The notes under the pieces were generated by a model that saw nothing but the letters and a program-made list of their open reading frames with translations, was not told the origin of the DNA and searched no databases. Made by a program: the position numbers and the translations under genes. A stretch of DNA of 64,000 nucleotides from Bdellovibrionales bacterium (GTDB lineage: Bacteria; Bdellovibrionota; Bdellovibrionia; Bdellovibrionales; UBA1609): assembly GCA_016716765.1 (NCBI GenBank), contig JADJVA010000005.1, positions 62,001 through 126,000 of the forward strand, written 5' to 3'. Position 1 is the first letter of the stretch, and the number at the start of each line of letters is the position of its first letter. Shown one piece after another: positions 34,505 to 43,669 of this stretch.

Positions 34505-35236
34505 TCATTTTGGTCCGATCAGAGCCTGTGCTCGCATTATTTCAATTTGTTCAGAATTAAGCTTGAGGGCCACAGCGGCGTTTCCTGGGGTCATAAGATT
34601 GCCCGGAATCTCTGTGTGATCAAGTCCAAAGGAATGACCCAATTCGTGTGCAAAAATCGTATGGTGAAACTCGCCGTCCTTATTTTGTTCGGCAAAGAAA
34701 GCTAGTTTTGCAATATAAAGACCTCCGGCAGGGATGGGCATTTTCCTGACAATTCCTGTTCTCCAAACGATTTTATTCGCATCGTAAGGAGGTACTATTT
34801 TTAAAAATTTCTGTTTGGTAGAAGTAGTGTCCTCTGGTTGAACAATGTCGAACATCGCCGCTGAGATCGTCTTTTTTACGATTGAAACAACATTAAATTC
34901 AATTTCAGCTTGGGAATATATTTCATTCGCCTTCGCAACCAAATCTGCGACTTCCTCCTCATCAAGGGTGCTGCTGTAGTCGGGCTCCCCTGCGAAATCA
35001 TAAAGGTAAACTTCGAGGGGCAAGGTAATGAGTCTTGTTTCTGATTGCGGATCTTGTTCTTCGACAACTTCGTCCTCGTTTGTCTGGGCTGGAGGAGGCG
35101 TTGAATTTTGGTCGGTTTGCGAGGCGCAGCCAAAAAAAAGCACAACTGAAGAGAAAATTATTTCGCTTCCGAGCCGCATAAATCTTGATATCTTTGGTTT
35201 CTGCTTAAGTCCGTTAATTGAATTTCTTGGTTCCAT
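34505..35236 (-). CDS. Metzincin-type zinc metalloprotease lipoprotein
   Basis: A 243-residue protein. The zinc site is HELGHSFGLDHTE (HExxHxxGxxH), followed by the Met-turn candidate NLMTPGN, which marks a matrixin-like metzincin. The N-terminus has a lipobox (VVLFFGCASQ, Cys about residue 37) and an acidic linker (EDEVVEEQDPQSE), so it is probably tethered to the membrane surface. ATG at 35236 has AGGAG upstream; ATG at 35179 would give a shorter leader. A role in degrading extracellular or prey protein is inferred. Confidence 0.85.
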   Translation of the reverse strand: MEPRNSINGLKQKPKISRFMRLGSEIIFSSVVLFFGCASQTDQNSTPPPAQTNEDEVVEEQDPQSETRLITLPLEVYLYDFAGEPDYSSTLDEEEVADLVAKANEIYSQAEIEFNVVSIVKKTISAAMFDIVQPEDTTSTKQKFLKIVPPYDANKIVWRTGIVRKMPIPAGGLYIAKLAFFAEQNKDGEFHHTIFAHELGHSFGLDHTEIPGNLMTPGNAAVALKLNSEQIEIMRAQALIGPK

Positions 35237-35340
35237 TTAGAGCTCCTCTTTAAGGTTTTCATTATTTCATTAAGACGTTTGAGCTTCGCATTTGGTTCCA
35301 TAGAAGTTTGCGCAGTTAAACAAGGAGATGGCCTTGCGGA

Positions 35341-35476
35341 CATGACAGAGCCATCGTCAGTTTGGGTCAGAATCCCAAAAAATAGGGTAATTTTAGACAG
35401 TTATAATGACGCTGACACTGATGCCGAGGCGCCATTTTCTTTCGGTAAAGGGCGTAAAGTCCCTGAAATGTCTTGA
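35341..35476 (+). CDS. Possible small protein
   Basis: From the ATG at 35341 an open frame gives 44 residues (MTEPSSVWVRIPKNRVILD, ending KGRKVPEMS) of ordinary, non-repetitive composition. AAGGAG is 14 bases upstream, which is too far for an ideal site. It sits in the gap before nfeD. Coding is uncertain. Confidence 0.25.
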
Positions 35477-35510
35477 ATATTGAATGCAAAGCGGTCTAGG
35501 GTCTCTTGCT

Positions 35511-35975
35511 ATGTTGGATTCTATGCTTCAGTTTTGGCTCATTTTCGGGGCCATCTTAGTTTTTGGCGAATTGATCTTGCCCGGTCTCGTTTCTGTTTTT
35601 GTGGGTCTGGGGGCCTTGAGTGTTGCGGTATTGTTGTATCTGAATTGGATTGACAGCATTCCTGCGCAACTGGCGACTTGGTTTGTGAGTTCCACCATTT
35701 ACATCTTTACGATCCGTATTCTGGTTGTGCGCTTCTATCCTAGCGACACAGAAAAGCAAAACATCGATGAGGACCAAGCTATGATGGGCCGAACGGTCGA
35801 CGTGATTGAGTCTATTTCTTCGGCTCGTCCTGGTCGTGTTCGCTTCGGAGAATCGACTTGGACGGCCATTCTGAAGAGTGAAGGCGAAATCAGAGTGGGT
35901 GAAAAGGCTGTTGTTGTGGGTCGTGACAACATTTCATGGATTGTTAAGAAGATTGGTAACAACGAGGAGATCTAG
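35511..35975 (+). CDS. NfeD-family membrane protein
   Basis: A 154-residue NfeD from the ATG at 35511: three hydrophobic segments (LIFGAILVFGELILPGLVSVFVG, LSVAVLLYL, FVSSTIYIFTIRILVV), then an OB-fold domain (MGRTVDVIESI, GRVRFGESTWTAI, GEKAVVVGRDNISWIVKKI). NfeD proteins pair with SPFH proteins, and two such genes follow with gaps of 3 and 2 bases. ATG at 35484 is an alternative. Likely part of a membrane-domain scaffold, with the SPFH pair in the same complex. Confidence 0.88.
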   Translation: MLDSMLQFWLIFGAILVFGELILPGLVSVFVGLGALSVAVLLYLNWIDSIPAQLATWFVSSTIYIFTIRILVVRFYPSDTEKQNIDEDQAMMGRTVDVIESISSARPGRVRFGESTWTAILKSEGEIRVGEKAVVVGRDNISWIVKKIGNNEEI

Positions 35976-35978
35976 GCG

Positions 35979-36902
35979 ATGCTCAGTGCGATGTCCATAG
36001 CTATCATAATAGTGGGCTTTATTGTTTTTAAGACGATCATCATTGTGCCCGAACGGGAAAATGTGATCGTTGAAAGGTTGGGCAAATTTTTAACAGTGCT
36101 AAAGCCCGGGCTTCATTTTTTGATCCCCTTTTTTGATAAGGCGGCCTACCGACAGGAGGTTCGGGAACAAGTCGTCGATATACCACCGCAAAGTGTTATC
36201 ACCAGTGACAACATTCAAGTTGAAATCGACGGGCTTCTTTATTTGCAGGTGATGGATGCCAAAAAGGCGAGCTACGGAATTGGAAACTATTTGGCCGCCA
36301 GCATTAACCTCGCACAGACCACGATGAGGTCTGAAGTGGGTAAGATCACTTTGGGCGGAATTTTTTCCGAGCGAGAAGCAGTGAATGCAAAAATTATCTC
36401 TGAAGTAGACAGAGCCTCTGAGCCATGGGGAATAAAGGTTCTACGTTATGAAGTTCGCGATATTTCTCCCACTCAGCACGTGATTGAAACCCTTGAAAAG
36501 CAAATGGAAGCCGAACGAGAAAAACGAGCCGAGATCACTCGCGCCACGGCCGAAAAGGAAAAATTGATCAATGTCTCTATGGGCGAAAGACAAATGGCCA
36601 TCAATCTTTCCAACGGGGCCAAACAGAAGCGTATCAACGAGGCGACGGGACGGGCTGAGTCCATTCGGCTCATTGCCGATGCAACCGCCAGAAGTTTGCA
36701 AATGATTGGCGAAGCCATCGAGCAGCCCGGTGGAAAGGAAGCCCTGAAGATGAAGTTGGTCGACCAGTACATCGATCAACTTGGCGAAGTGATAGCAGGC
36801 GGAAAAGTGTCCATGTATCCGATCGAATTAGCCACATTAAAGGGAATTGTCGAAGAGCTTAAAAATCCGGCACGCCAAAGTGCCAAGGCATTGGAGAATT
36901 AA
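35979..36902 (+). CDS. SPFH-domain protein (stomatin/QmcA type)
   Basis: A 307-residue protein with an N-terminal membrane segment (IAIIIVGFIVFKTIIIV), the SPFH domain (ERENVIVERLGKFLTVLKPGLHFLIPFFDK, IPPQSVITSDNIQVEIDGLLYLQV) and a coiled coil of Glu/Ala/Arg (EREKRAEITRATAEKEKLI). Forms membrane-associated oligomers. It follows nfeD after three bases and precedes a paralogue after two bases. Confidence 0.92.
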   Translation: MLSAMSIAIIIVGFIVFKTIIIVPERENVIVERLGKFLTVLKPGLHFLIPFFDKAAYRQEVREQVVDIPPQSVITSDNIQVEIDGLLYLQVMDAKKASYGIGNYLAASINLAQTTMRSEVGKITLGGIFSEREAVNAKIISEVDRASEPWGIKVLRYEVRDISPTQHVIETLEKQMEAEREKRAEITRATAEKEKLINVSMGERQMAINLSNGAKQKRINEATGRAESIRLIADATARSLQMIGEAIEQPGGKEALKMKLVDQYIDQLGEVIAGGKVSMYPIELATLKGIVEELKNPARQSAKALEN

Positions 36903-36904
36903 AG

Positions 36905-37819
36905 ATGTCAATTGATTCACTGATTTTTGTCGTTCTTTTGGGAATCATATTTCTTTTTGTCCTGAGCGCATTGATTCGTTCCATTCAACTTGTGCCTGCC
37001 CAGTCCGAGTATATCGTCGAAAGATTTGGACGCTATCATGCGACGATTAAAGGCGGCTTTCACGTGCTTTTTCCTTTTGTAGACCGTGTGGCCTATTATC
37101 AGGATTTGAAAGAACACACGATGGAAGTTCCTCCTCAGAGGTGCTTTACGAAAGATGAAATTCAGGTTGAGGTGGACGGGGTCATTTATTTGAGAGTCAT
37201 GGATTCGGCTAAAGCGAGTTATGGCATCACTGATTTTCGGTTTGCAGCTGTTCAGTTGGCACAGACGACCACTCGGGCTGTGATAGGAACTTTAGATTTG
37301 GATCGAACTTTTGAGGAAAGAGAAGCCATCAGCGGCAAGGTCGTTGGCGTTCTCGATCAAGCGGCCTCGAAATGGGGAATTCATATTTTACGATTTGAAA
37401 TTAAAAATCTGATTCCGCCAGAGTCCGTTCGGCAATCCATGGAAAAGCAAGTGACAGCCGAAAGAAATCGTCGCGCTATCGTCGAAAAAAGCGTGGGAGC
37501 AAAGCAGTCTTTGATTAATACATCCGAAGGACAAATGACTGAAATGATCAATAGATCCGAGGGTGAGATGCAGAAGCGCATCAACGAGGCTCAGGGTCGC
37601 GCACAGGAGATACTTTCCATTGGAGTTGCCACTGCCGAATCTATCACCAAGGTGGCCCAATCCCTGACAAGCCATGGCGGAAAAAACGCCATGAAATTAG
37701 AGCTGGGTCAAAAATATGTGAGTACGCTGGGGCAGCTCAAGACGGGAAGTCGGGTTATTTTGTCAGGCAACCTCATGAATATGAATGAAATATTGGAAGC
37801 GATGGAGCTTGATTTGTAA
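36905..37819 (+). CDS. Second SPFH-domain protein (stomatin/QmcA type)
   Basis: A 304-residue paralogue of the previous gene: membrane segment LIFVVLLGIIFLFVLSALI, SPFH domain (SEYIVERFGRYHATIKGGFHV, VPPQRCFTKDEIQVEVDGVIYLRV) and coiled coil (ERNRRAIVEKSVGAKQSLI). The tandem pair suggests hetero-oligomers, as with HflK/HflC, though these look like stomatins. A small GC-rich hairpin follows at 37823. Confidence 0.92.
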   Translation: MSIDSLIFVVLLGIIFLFVLSALIRSIQLVPAQSEYIVERFGRYHATIKGGFHVLFPFVDRVAYYQDLKEHTMEVPPQRCFTKDEIQVEVDGVIYLRVMDSAKASYGITDFRFAAVQLAQTTTRAVIGTLDLDRTFEEREAISGKVVGVLDQAASKWGIHILRFEIKNLIPPESVRQSMEKQVTAERNRRAIVEKSVGAKQSLINTSEGQMTEMINRSEGEMQKRINEAQGRAQEILSIGVATAESITKVAQSLTSHGGKNAMKLELGQKYVSTLGQLKTGSRVILSGNLMNMNEILEAMELDL

Positions 37820-37822
37820 ACT

Positions 37823-37836
37823 GGGCCTCGGGGCCC
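37823..37836 (+). terminator. Short GC-rich hairpin after the SPFH operon
   Basis: GGGCC (37823-37827) pairs with GGCCC (37832-37836) around TCGG. No T-run follows, so terminator function is uncertain. Confidence 0.3.
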
Positions 37837-37970
37837 TTGTCTCGATGATTCGCTGAGCATTATGAGCTTGTTTGCGTAAAATTAGATATCGCACATCACA
37901 GAACGATGTCGGAGGCCTATAAGGCGAGGGCCCGGCTATTGCAATTGGACTGACCCTAACGGGAGCAGTT

Positions 37971-39151
37971 ATGCTGAGAAATTCCATTGTCACGATCTTA
38001 AATATTATTCTTGTGTGTAATTTGATTGTTGGATCCCATCCAGCTTTGGGCAAAAAGTCGGAAGCCTCTTCGGAACTCTCCGCAGAAGTGATTGTTCCCC
38101 CAGTTGCGGGCGTCGATGTCCAAAGTATTCCGGTTGCTGTGAATGGAGAGGTTTTGAATCTTCCGCCGGTCCTCGAGGGAGTCGTCGAGGGACACGTTCG
38201 GGAAGCGAATGCTGCTCCCGCCTGGGTCAAAGAATTGCGAAGGAAGAAGGTGTCTGAGTATTTTCCACCAGACTTCAATGATCGGTCGGAAGGCTGGGCA
38301 GAGGGTATTCGTCGCTTGATTGTCGATGCGACAAAACTCCATGAATACTACGAGGGACAGGACAAGTCAGGGTCATATGCCCTTTTCGTTAAGAAGAAAC
38401 TCGCTCCTTTTATCGCTAAATTGACTGCGAAGGAGTTGAGATCCGCCTATAGACATCAGAGAGTATCAACGCCGATCTCCGATTGGACCGTTGAAATCTT
38501 GGTCGTGACTGAACAGGTCGCATATCTTGGGCGCTTTCCTAACTTTGTTAAGAACGCTCTGGGGCTCTTGGTGGGTCGTCACTTGCAGGGAGCTTCGGCG
38601 GTGGCCGGGCTTGTTGTTCTAGTGGCTATTGGGGCGGTCACCGCATTTTGGCGAATGGTCAGATATCCAACAATGAAAGATCGAGCTCACTGGCTCAGTT
38701 ACAGGTTGATTTGGATCTCTTTCAAGTCCTCAGTGAGAGGAAATGGATGGATCTGGATTTAACCGACACGTCACTAGCGGAGTTGGAAGCTCAAATTGGT
38801 CAGGCCAACGAAGCTCTTGCGCGAGCAGGGATGACAGACCGAGATATTTCTCGTCTCGCGGAATTGCAGTCCGAGCGGGCGAAAGCCGTGATGACCATTG
38901 TCACCGCATTGACCCTCAATGAGATTCGCTCTTTCAATGTGGCAGAAGCGAATCGAAATCTTGAAGGCGAAGCCAGGCAGGCTCAGCGTGTGATTCGAAA
39001 TGGATTTCACTTGCAAGATTACGTAAATAAATATCGTGAGCGGATTCAGCTAGCGATGCAAAAAATGGGGTATGAAAACTCAAGGAAACCGTTGCCAAAA
39101 GACTTCGCCGCGGGGAAAAGTTGCGCCTCAGCTTTAGGAAGCAGCAATTGA
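37971..39151 (+). CDS. Exported membrane protein of unknown function, frameshift in a T run
   Basis: Two frames overlap at 38648-38762. The first has a signal sequence (VTILNIILVCNLIVGSHPALG), a soluble region and a membrane segment (AGLVVLVAIGAVTAF). The second has a helical domain (LTDTSLAELEAQIGQANEAL, AEANRNLEGEARQAQRVIRN). Adding one T to the TTTT at 38646-38649 joins them as AFLANGQISNNE into about 393 residues. The first frame's own tail (WISFKSSVRGNGWIWI) looks non-native. Family not recognised. Confidence 0.6.
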
Positions 39152-39185
39152 AGGTCTTCAGGTGAATGTCGTTTCAATTCGCCAA

Positions 39186-40622
39186 CTATTGGATTCTAAG
39201 TATAAACATGTCCTTAGTTGTACCATTAAATGAGTTTCCAGTTACCAGAATTTTACCCATAGAGTCCAAGGTTACTGCGATCGGCGTATCGTCCCCATTG
39301 CCACCGGCAATATTACCAACACAATAGGTCCCGTCGGTTGAAAAACTGGTATCAAGATTTCCGTAGCGATCCAGCTTCCAAAGACAAACGTCCTCGAAGC
39401 CTCCAGAGTCTTGACCAGTTCCTGCAATAAAAATGTTGTCGTCTGAATCAATGATGATTGCTTTACCCTTATCATTTCCAACAGCCGCTCCGACATTTTT
39501 AAATACCTTATATCCGCTTCCATTAAAACTCGTATCCAGGCTCCCATCTGTTTCCTTGATTTTCCATACAACCATATCGTAGTCGGATCCATTGTAACTT
39601 GCTCCAGTCACGAAAATATCTCCTAGGCTATCAAAGGCGAGACCCCCAGCATATTCCTGACTTGCAAGGCTTCCTGCTGCCCCATCGTGAGTAAAATACC
39701 CAAGAGTATTAAAGCTCGTATCAAGTGTCCCGTTCACATTGTATCGCCAGACTGTCAGATCATAATTGCTCGTACTGCTGGTAGGACTGCTTTCGCCAAT
39801 GATGACGGCTTTGCCATTTGAGTCAGCCTTCACTCGCCAACCCGCCGAATAGGGAATACTGTTAAATGAAATCCTCCCCGTTCCTCCAAATGAAGTTTGA
39901 TTAACCAATAAATAGGACTTTTTGGATATTGTCATAGAATTATGAGGATATAGAAACCCTGTTTGATAGTATCCTCCATTGACTTTGTCCTCCGCTATTC
40001 CTGCTCCCTGAACTTCGCCAGCATAATTAGAATTCGAAATTGAAGTATAAAGACTTCCGTCGGCATTCAGAACCCAATAGGTTGGGTCATCCGTGCCTCC
40101 CCATTCTTTATTTCCTCCCATGACCAATTTGCCTAAGGAATCAACGAGAAAATCTCGACCCTTAACCCAATTGTTCACTGTTTCGGTAAAAACCCCTCCG
40201 CTGGCAAAAGACGAATCTAGCGTTCCATTTTGATTATAGGCCCAGACTTGGGCCGAGCTGGCGTTGCCCAAAGATTCGCCGTAAGCACCTCCCACCAGGA
40301 TTCTCAATGACGAATCCACTCCAATCCCCATTCCAATTGAGTCATATTCGCCAGAATAAACGACGATTCCCGAAGAATTAAAGGTGGGATCCAATGTACC
40401 TGATTCTGATTCTGATCCTGGAGCCGGTGTATTATTCGGTGGCAAGCTATCCGATGGCTTACCACCGATCTCACCTTTGATTGCATTATCAATCAGATCG
40501 CACCCGACCCCAAACGGCAGCAGAAGCAGAGCAAAAAGTATCAGAGATAAATTTGCCCGCAGCTCCTTCAAATGAGCTGCTATAGCTAAGGATTCAATTT
40601 GATAGTGCCCTGCACGCTTCAT
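39186..40622 (-). CDS. Lipoprotein with delta-60 repeats
   Basis: About 478 residues from the ATG at 40622, which has AAGGAGA upstream. The lipobox is LPFGVGCDL (Cys about residue 40). At least five delta-60 repeats of the form GTLDxSFxxxG follow (GTLDPTFNSSG, GTLDSSFASGG, GTLDTSFNTLG, GSLDTSFNGSG, GNLDTSFSTDG) at 50-100 residue spacing, which probably form a beta-propeller on the cell surface. Function is unknown; such proteins are common in predatory and surface-living bacteria. An upstream start extends the frame but breaks the signal peptide. Confidence 0.85.
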   Translation of the reverse strand: MKRAGHYQIESLAIAAHLKELRANLSLILFALLLLPFGVGCDLIDNAIKGEIGGKPSDSLPPNNTPAPGSESESGTLDPTFNSSGIVVYSGEYDSIGMGIGVDSSLRILVGGAYGESLGNASSAQVWAYNQNGTLDSSFASGGVFTETVNNWVKGRDFLVDSLGKLVMGGNKEWGGTDDPTYWVLNADGSLYTSISNSNYAGEVQGAGIAEDKVNGGYYQTGFLYPHNSMTISKKSYLLVNQTSFGGTGRISFNSIPYSAGWRVKADSNGKAVIIGESSPTSSTSNYDLTVWRYNVNGTLDTSFNTLGYFTHDGAAGSLASQEYAGGLAFDSLGDIFVTGASYNGSDYDMVVWKIKETDGSLDTSFNGSGYKVFKNVGAAVGNDKGKAIIIDSDDNIFIAGTGQDSGGFEDVCLWKLDRYGNLDTSFSTDGTYCVGNIAGGNGDDTPIAVTLDSMGKILVTGNSFNGTTKDMFILRIQ

Positions 40623-40916
40623 TCGGCCGTCTCCTTCGCGGAACGTACTAAGATAAGTAGACTGCAATAGCTTATCGGCATTCCTAGACTTCAAGGAGAG
40701 GGGGTGAGGTTAAAGGATGTTTCATTTTTAATTACTTTTGAGATTTGAATTGATCCCAAAATGTTTCAAAATTTTTGTTGTGGATGGTAAAAGAGAGGCG
40801 TCACTTTAATGAAATTTATGCAATTATGCCCTTGCAGTGTCGCCCTCGATCTAAATATATTGTATCGGATATATTCTTTGCAAACTGGATTTGCGGGCAA
40901 AAAGGAGTGAGTTGAG

Positions 40917-41387
40917 ATGAACGTAGTGAATTGGCGATGCCTATTAATCGGTCTGAGTTGTCTTTTTGGAGTCTTGGCTCAGGGCTATTCTTGTTTGGTC
41001 AAAGAACAGGGGGCAGATGTTTCTCCTGTGTTGGCCAAGACATTGCTTGGTCCCCTGACTCTGGCAGAATTGCAGGAAAAGCAATCTGCGTCGATAGAGG
41101 TTTGGAAGGCCGAGGAAGTCTTATGGAGCTTCGCCAGAACCTCAGAGTTTTTAGGAGTCGAAGCTCGGGAGGTGTCTGGTGAGATCATTGCTTCTGGACG
41201 GGTCTCAGAGGGTGAGGACCTAGTTGTATTATTGGAGCCGCACGGTCAGATTTTAACTTGTCGTGTTCCTCCTAAAGCTGAATCGGCGGGTGGTGATCTT
41301 AGTGCTGCTGATTATGCTCAAGAGCAGCCATTTCAGTCCACAATACTTGTTCCTACTGAGATCTTAGAATTCTTTGGTGGTTACTGA
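40917..41387 (+). CDS. Small exported protein of unknown function
   Basis: A 156-residue protein with a signal peptide (LLIGLSCLFGVLAQGYS, next residue Cys). The mature part is mostly acidic, with a short beta-rich region (REVSGEIIASGRVSEGEDLVVLLEPHGQILTC). AAGGAG lies nine bases before the ATG. Its 3' end overlaps the end of the convergent transglutaminase-like gene by 24 bases. Confidence 0.65.
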   Translation: MNVVNWRCLLIGLSCLFGVLAQGYSCLVKEQGADVSPVLAKTLLGPLTLAELQEKQSASIEVWKAEEVLWSFARTSEFLGVEAREVSGEIIASGRVSEGEDLVVLLEPHGQILTCRVPPKAESAGGDLSAADYAQEQPFQSTILVPTEILEFFGGY

Positions 41388-42416
41388 TTTGCGCGAAGCA
41401 GTTAGAGTGTAAGTGACCTCTTTTGGATCGATACCGTCCGGATTGTGACTCTTGCTGACCATCAGGGGATACATGAGATAATTAACCGGAATTTTTTTGT
41501 CCATTGATCTCACAAAAAAATCACGTCCGTGATTGAAGGCTATCCAATTTCCTTCCCAGTAACCGAAGAATTTCCGTCTCAGGCTTTCAATTTTTGGATC
41601 GTCGAGGCTTAATTTTTCCTCTAGGATGACCTTTCGAATATCTGCGGGATCGACGGGAATCCATGCCTTCATTTTTTCTGAATAGTACTCTGCTCGACAG
41701 TGTTGGCCCTTTGAAACATCGCCCGTTTTTCCAAGCGAGGGAGACTCAATGGAAGAATCAACTCTGATTCCAAAGACTTCGCGCGCGGGAATTTTTGCAG
41801 CTCGTGCAAGTCCAACAAATAGCGAATTGAGGTCTGCGCATTTTCCTCCCAAGGTGTTAGCCTTTAAGGTTGATTTGACATCTCCTAGTCCACAGCCACG
41901 AACGTTTGGATCCCGGATCGATTTGTCAACAATCCAGTTATAAATGGCTTCAGCCTTTTTATCCGTATCTGATAGATTGCCAACGATCTTTGATGCCGTT
42001 TCCCGGACAATTCCATCTGTTTGAACATGGGCCGTGGGACTTATATACTTGTTAATGGCTTTGAGGGAGCTAGCCTCCGGTGTAGCTTTGCGTTGGTCTT
42101 GAATGCGAACAGTGTGAGTGATCTCAAATTCGGGCTTGTTGGCCTTGATCCACGTGACATGCAAGAGGGGAACAGAATCAACACTTTCAATTTTGACTTG
42201 GTCCGCATTTCCAGAGTATCGCTGCGAAAGAACCGTCTGATAGCCGACCAGGTCCATAGGAATCGGAATCCACAGTTCGATCGATTCGTTATGCGCAAGC
42301 GGCTTAAATTCTTGTTTGAATTCAATCGTTCTCTCTGCCTCTGCGGCAAAGGCAGTCAAGAAAAACGAGCTTAAGGGTGTTACAAACAATAGTGACCGCA
42401 GTATCAAAGAAAACAT
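41364..42416 (-). CDS. Exported transglutaminase-like cysteine peptidase/amidase
   Basis: A 350-residue protein with a signal peptide (LLFVTPLSSFFLTAFAAEAE) and a transglutaminase-like core with the catalytic triad: Cys in GGKCADLNSLFVGLARAA, His in GQHCRAEYYS and Asp in WIPVDPAD. Enzymes of this fold cleave or form peptide-like amide bonds. The N-terminal half is a beta domain. It is 46 bases downstream of the radical SAM gene on the same strand, so the two are probably cotranscribed. Confidence 0.88.
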   Translation of the reverse strand: MFSLILRSLLFVTPLSSFFLTAFAAEAERTIEFKQEFKPLAHNESIELWIPIPMDLVGYQTVLSQRYSGNADQVKIESVDSVPLLHVTWIKANKPEFEITHTVRIQDQRKATPEASSLKAINKYISPTAHVQTDGIVRETASKIVGNLSDTDKKAEAIYNWIVDKSIRDPNVRGCGLGDVKSTLKANTLGGKCADLNSLFVGLARAAKIPAREVFGIRVDSSIESPSLGKTGDVSKGQHCRAEYYSEKMKAWIPVDPADIRKVILEEKLSLDDPKIESLRRKFFGYWEGNWIAFNHGRDFFVRSMDKKIPVNYLMYPLMVSKSHNPDGIDPKEVTYTLTASRKSVTTKEF

Positions 42417-42462
42417 CTAAAATCTCCTCCTAAAATCGGCGTTTTGGATTCATTGCGTTGTT

Positions 42463-43527
42463 TCATCCATGAATTTCAAAAAGGGTCTTTTCAGAATCTT
42501 CGTAATCCGCTAGATGCCCCTCATAATTTGGGGCAAAGCGGATGATCGGAGAAATATTGAGTTGGCCATAATTTCGGAAATCCGGTATCTCATAGATTTT
42601 TTCTGTGAGTTTCTCAGCCTGAGGTCCGTATCCAGGAGGAACCATCAGACGAACCCCGAACCACTGCCAACGTAAATCTGCCGAGGCCTTTTTCTTTTCA
42701 ACTATTGCTTGAATTGTTTCGAGGAGTTTTTCTTGGTCGGCAAATTCAAAATGAACGCTAATACCAATCTGAGTATATGAAATGAGCTCTTCGTAGTACT
42801 CAGGTTGTCTGCTCCCGTTGGTTGTAACATGACAATAATGGTGAGACCCCGGTTTGTTTTCTGGCGGACGATCTTTAATCCATTTGAGGAGGTCCACAAA
42901 TGAGGGGTTGATTGTGGGTTCTCCACCACTAAAATGAAATTTACACTGATCATCTTTCACAAAGGCACGAAAGATATTTTGAACTCCCTGTTTGAGCGAA
43001 CCCCAGCTGCGGTGAGCTTCATAGTTGTTGCTGGACGAAGGCGGACAGTAGCTGCAACTGTAATTGCAGCGACGGCTGATTTCCCAAGTGACTTGTTTTG
43101 GAATGCATTGGCTCTGATAAATTGGTTGAACCGCCAAAGCTTCGAGTGGGGCCTCATCCAGCTCTTTAACAGGGTCGAGGTAGGCCAATTGACGGTGCTC
43201 TGGAGAACGGAATTTTCTGAGAGCCATATCAGTCCCGCACATACACCATTTTTTCTTGCAAAGAATGAATTCGGTAGATAAATCGACAAAACTCTCAAAG
43301 ACGTTTCCAAGAAAACCGCCCTCTCTGCACACCGCGCCAAAGATATTTCCATCGTGAGTGACACAAAGGTTTTCAACACTTGCAGCGCAGAGCCAGCCTT
43401 GCCACGAGTTGAGCTCGCGAGCCATCAGCTCTTCGGCCGAAAAGCTCTTTCCCTCTTGCTGGGAATTGATCAAAACAATAGATTTATTGCCAGAAGGATT
43501 GTTGAGGCTTTTTGTGCTGTCACTCAT
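42463..43527 (-). CDS. Radical SAM protein with N-terminal SPASM-like cysteine domain, paralogue
   Basis: A 354-residue paralogue of the radical SAM protein at 13154-14278. Start ATG at 43527 is chosen because identity begins shortly after it; the frame stays open upstream but overlaps the divergent region. Core motif CNYSCSYC (Cys154, 158, 161), GGEPTINPSF, and the N-terminal Cys cluster Cys47, 67, 90, 95, 97 in CAAS..., DGNIFGAVC, GNVF and CKKKWCMCG. One of the six cysteines of the first copy is replaced here (DGN for DGC), hinting at cluster differences; VENLC adds another. Neighbours are a transglutaminase-like protein downstream and an ATP-grasp-like protein divergent. Confidence 0.85.
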   Translation of the reverse strand: MSDSTKSLNNPSGNKSIVLINSQQEGKSFSAEELMARELNSWQGWLCAASVENLCVTHDGNIFGAVCREGGFLGNVFESFVDLSTEFILCKKKWCMCGTDMALRKFRSPEHRQLAYLDPVKELDEAPLEALAVQPIYQSQCIPKQVTWEISRRCNYSCSYCPPSSSNNYEAHRSWGSLKQGVQNIFRAFVKDDQCKFHFSGGEPTINPSFVDLLKWIKDRPPENKPGSHHYCHVTTNGSRQPEYYEELISYTQIGISVHFEFADQEKLLETIQAIVEKKKASADLRWQWFGVRLMVPPGYGPQAEKLTEKIYEIPDFRNYGQLNISPIIRFAPNYEGHLADYEDSEKTLFEIHG

Positions 43528-43669
43528 GGGGCCGATAATTCCATGTACTTTGATCATTTGTAAAGTGCCATATTTGGCAAGGGGTGGAATTAAGTCTCTC
43601 ATATTGCAATCTGGCATGGATGTTGAAGCAAATTTGTCTAAAGACATTAGGAAACACAGAGGTTTAGAA

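Noticed and set aside
43358..43669. Long N-terminal extension of the ATP-grasp-like gene
   Set aside because: It lies over the divergent radical SAM gene and has no ribosome site. GTG at 43670 gives a clean leader.
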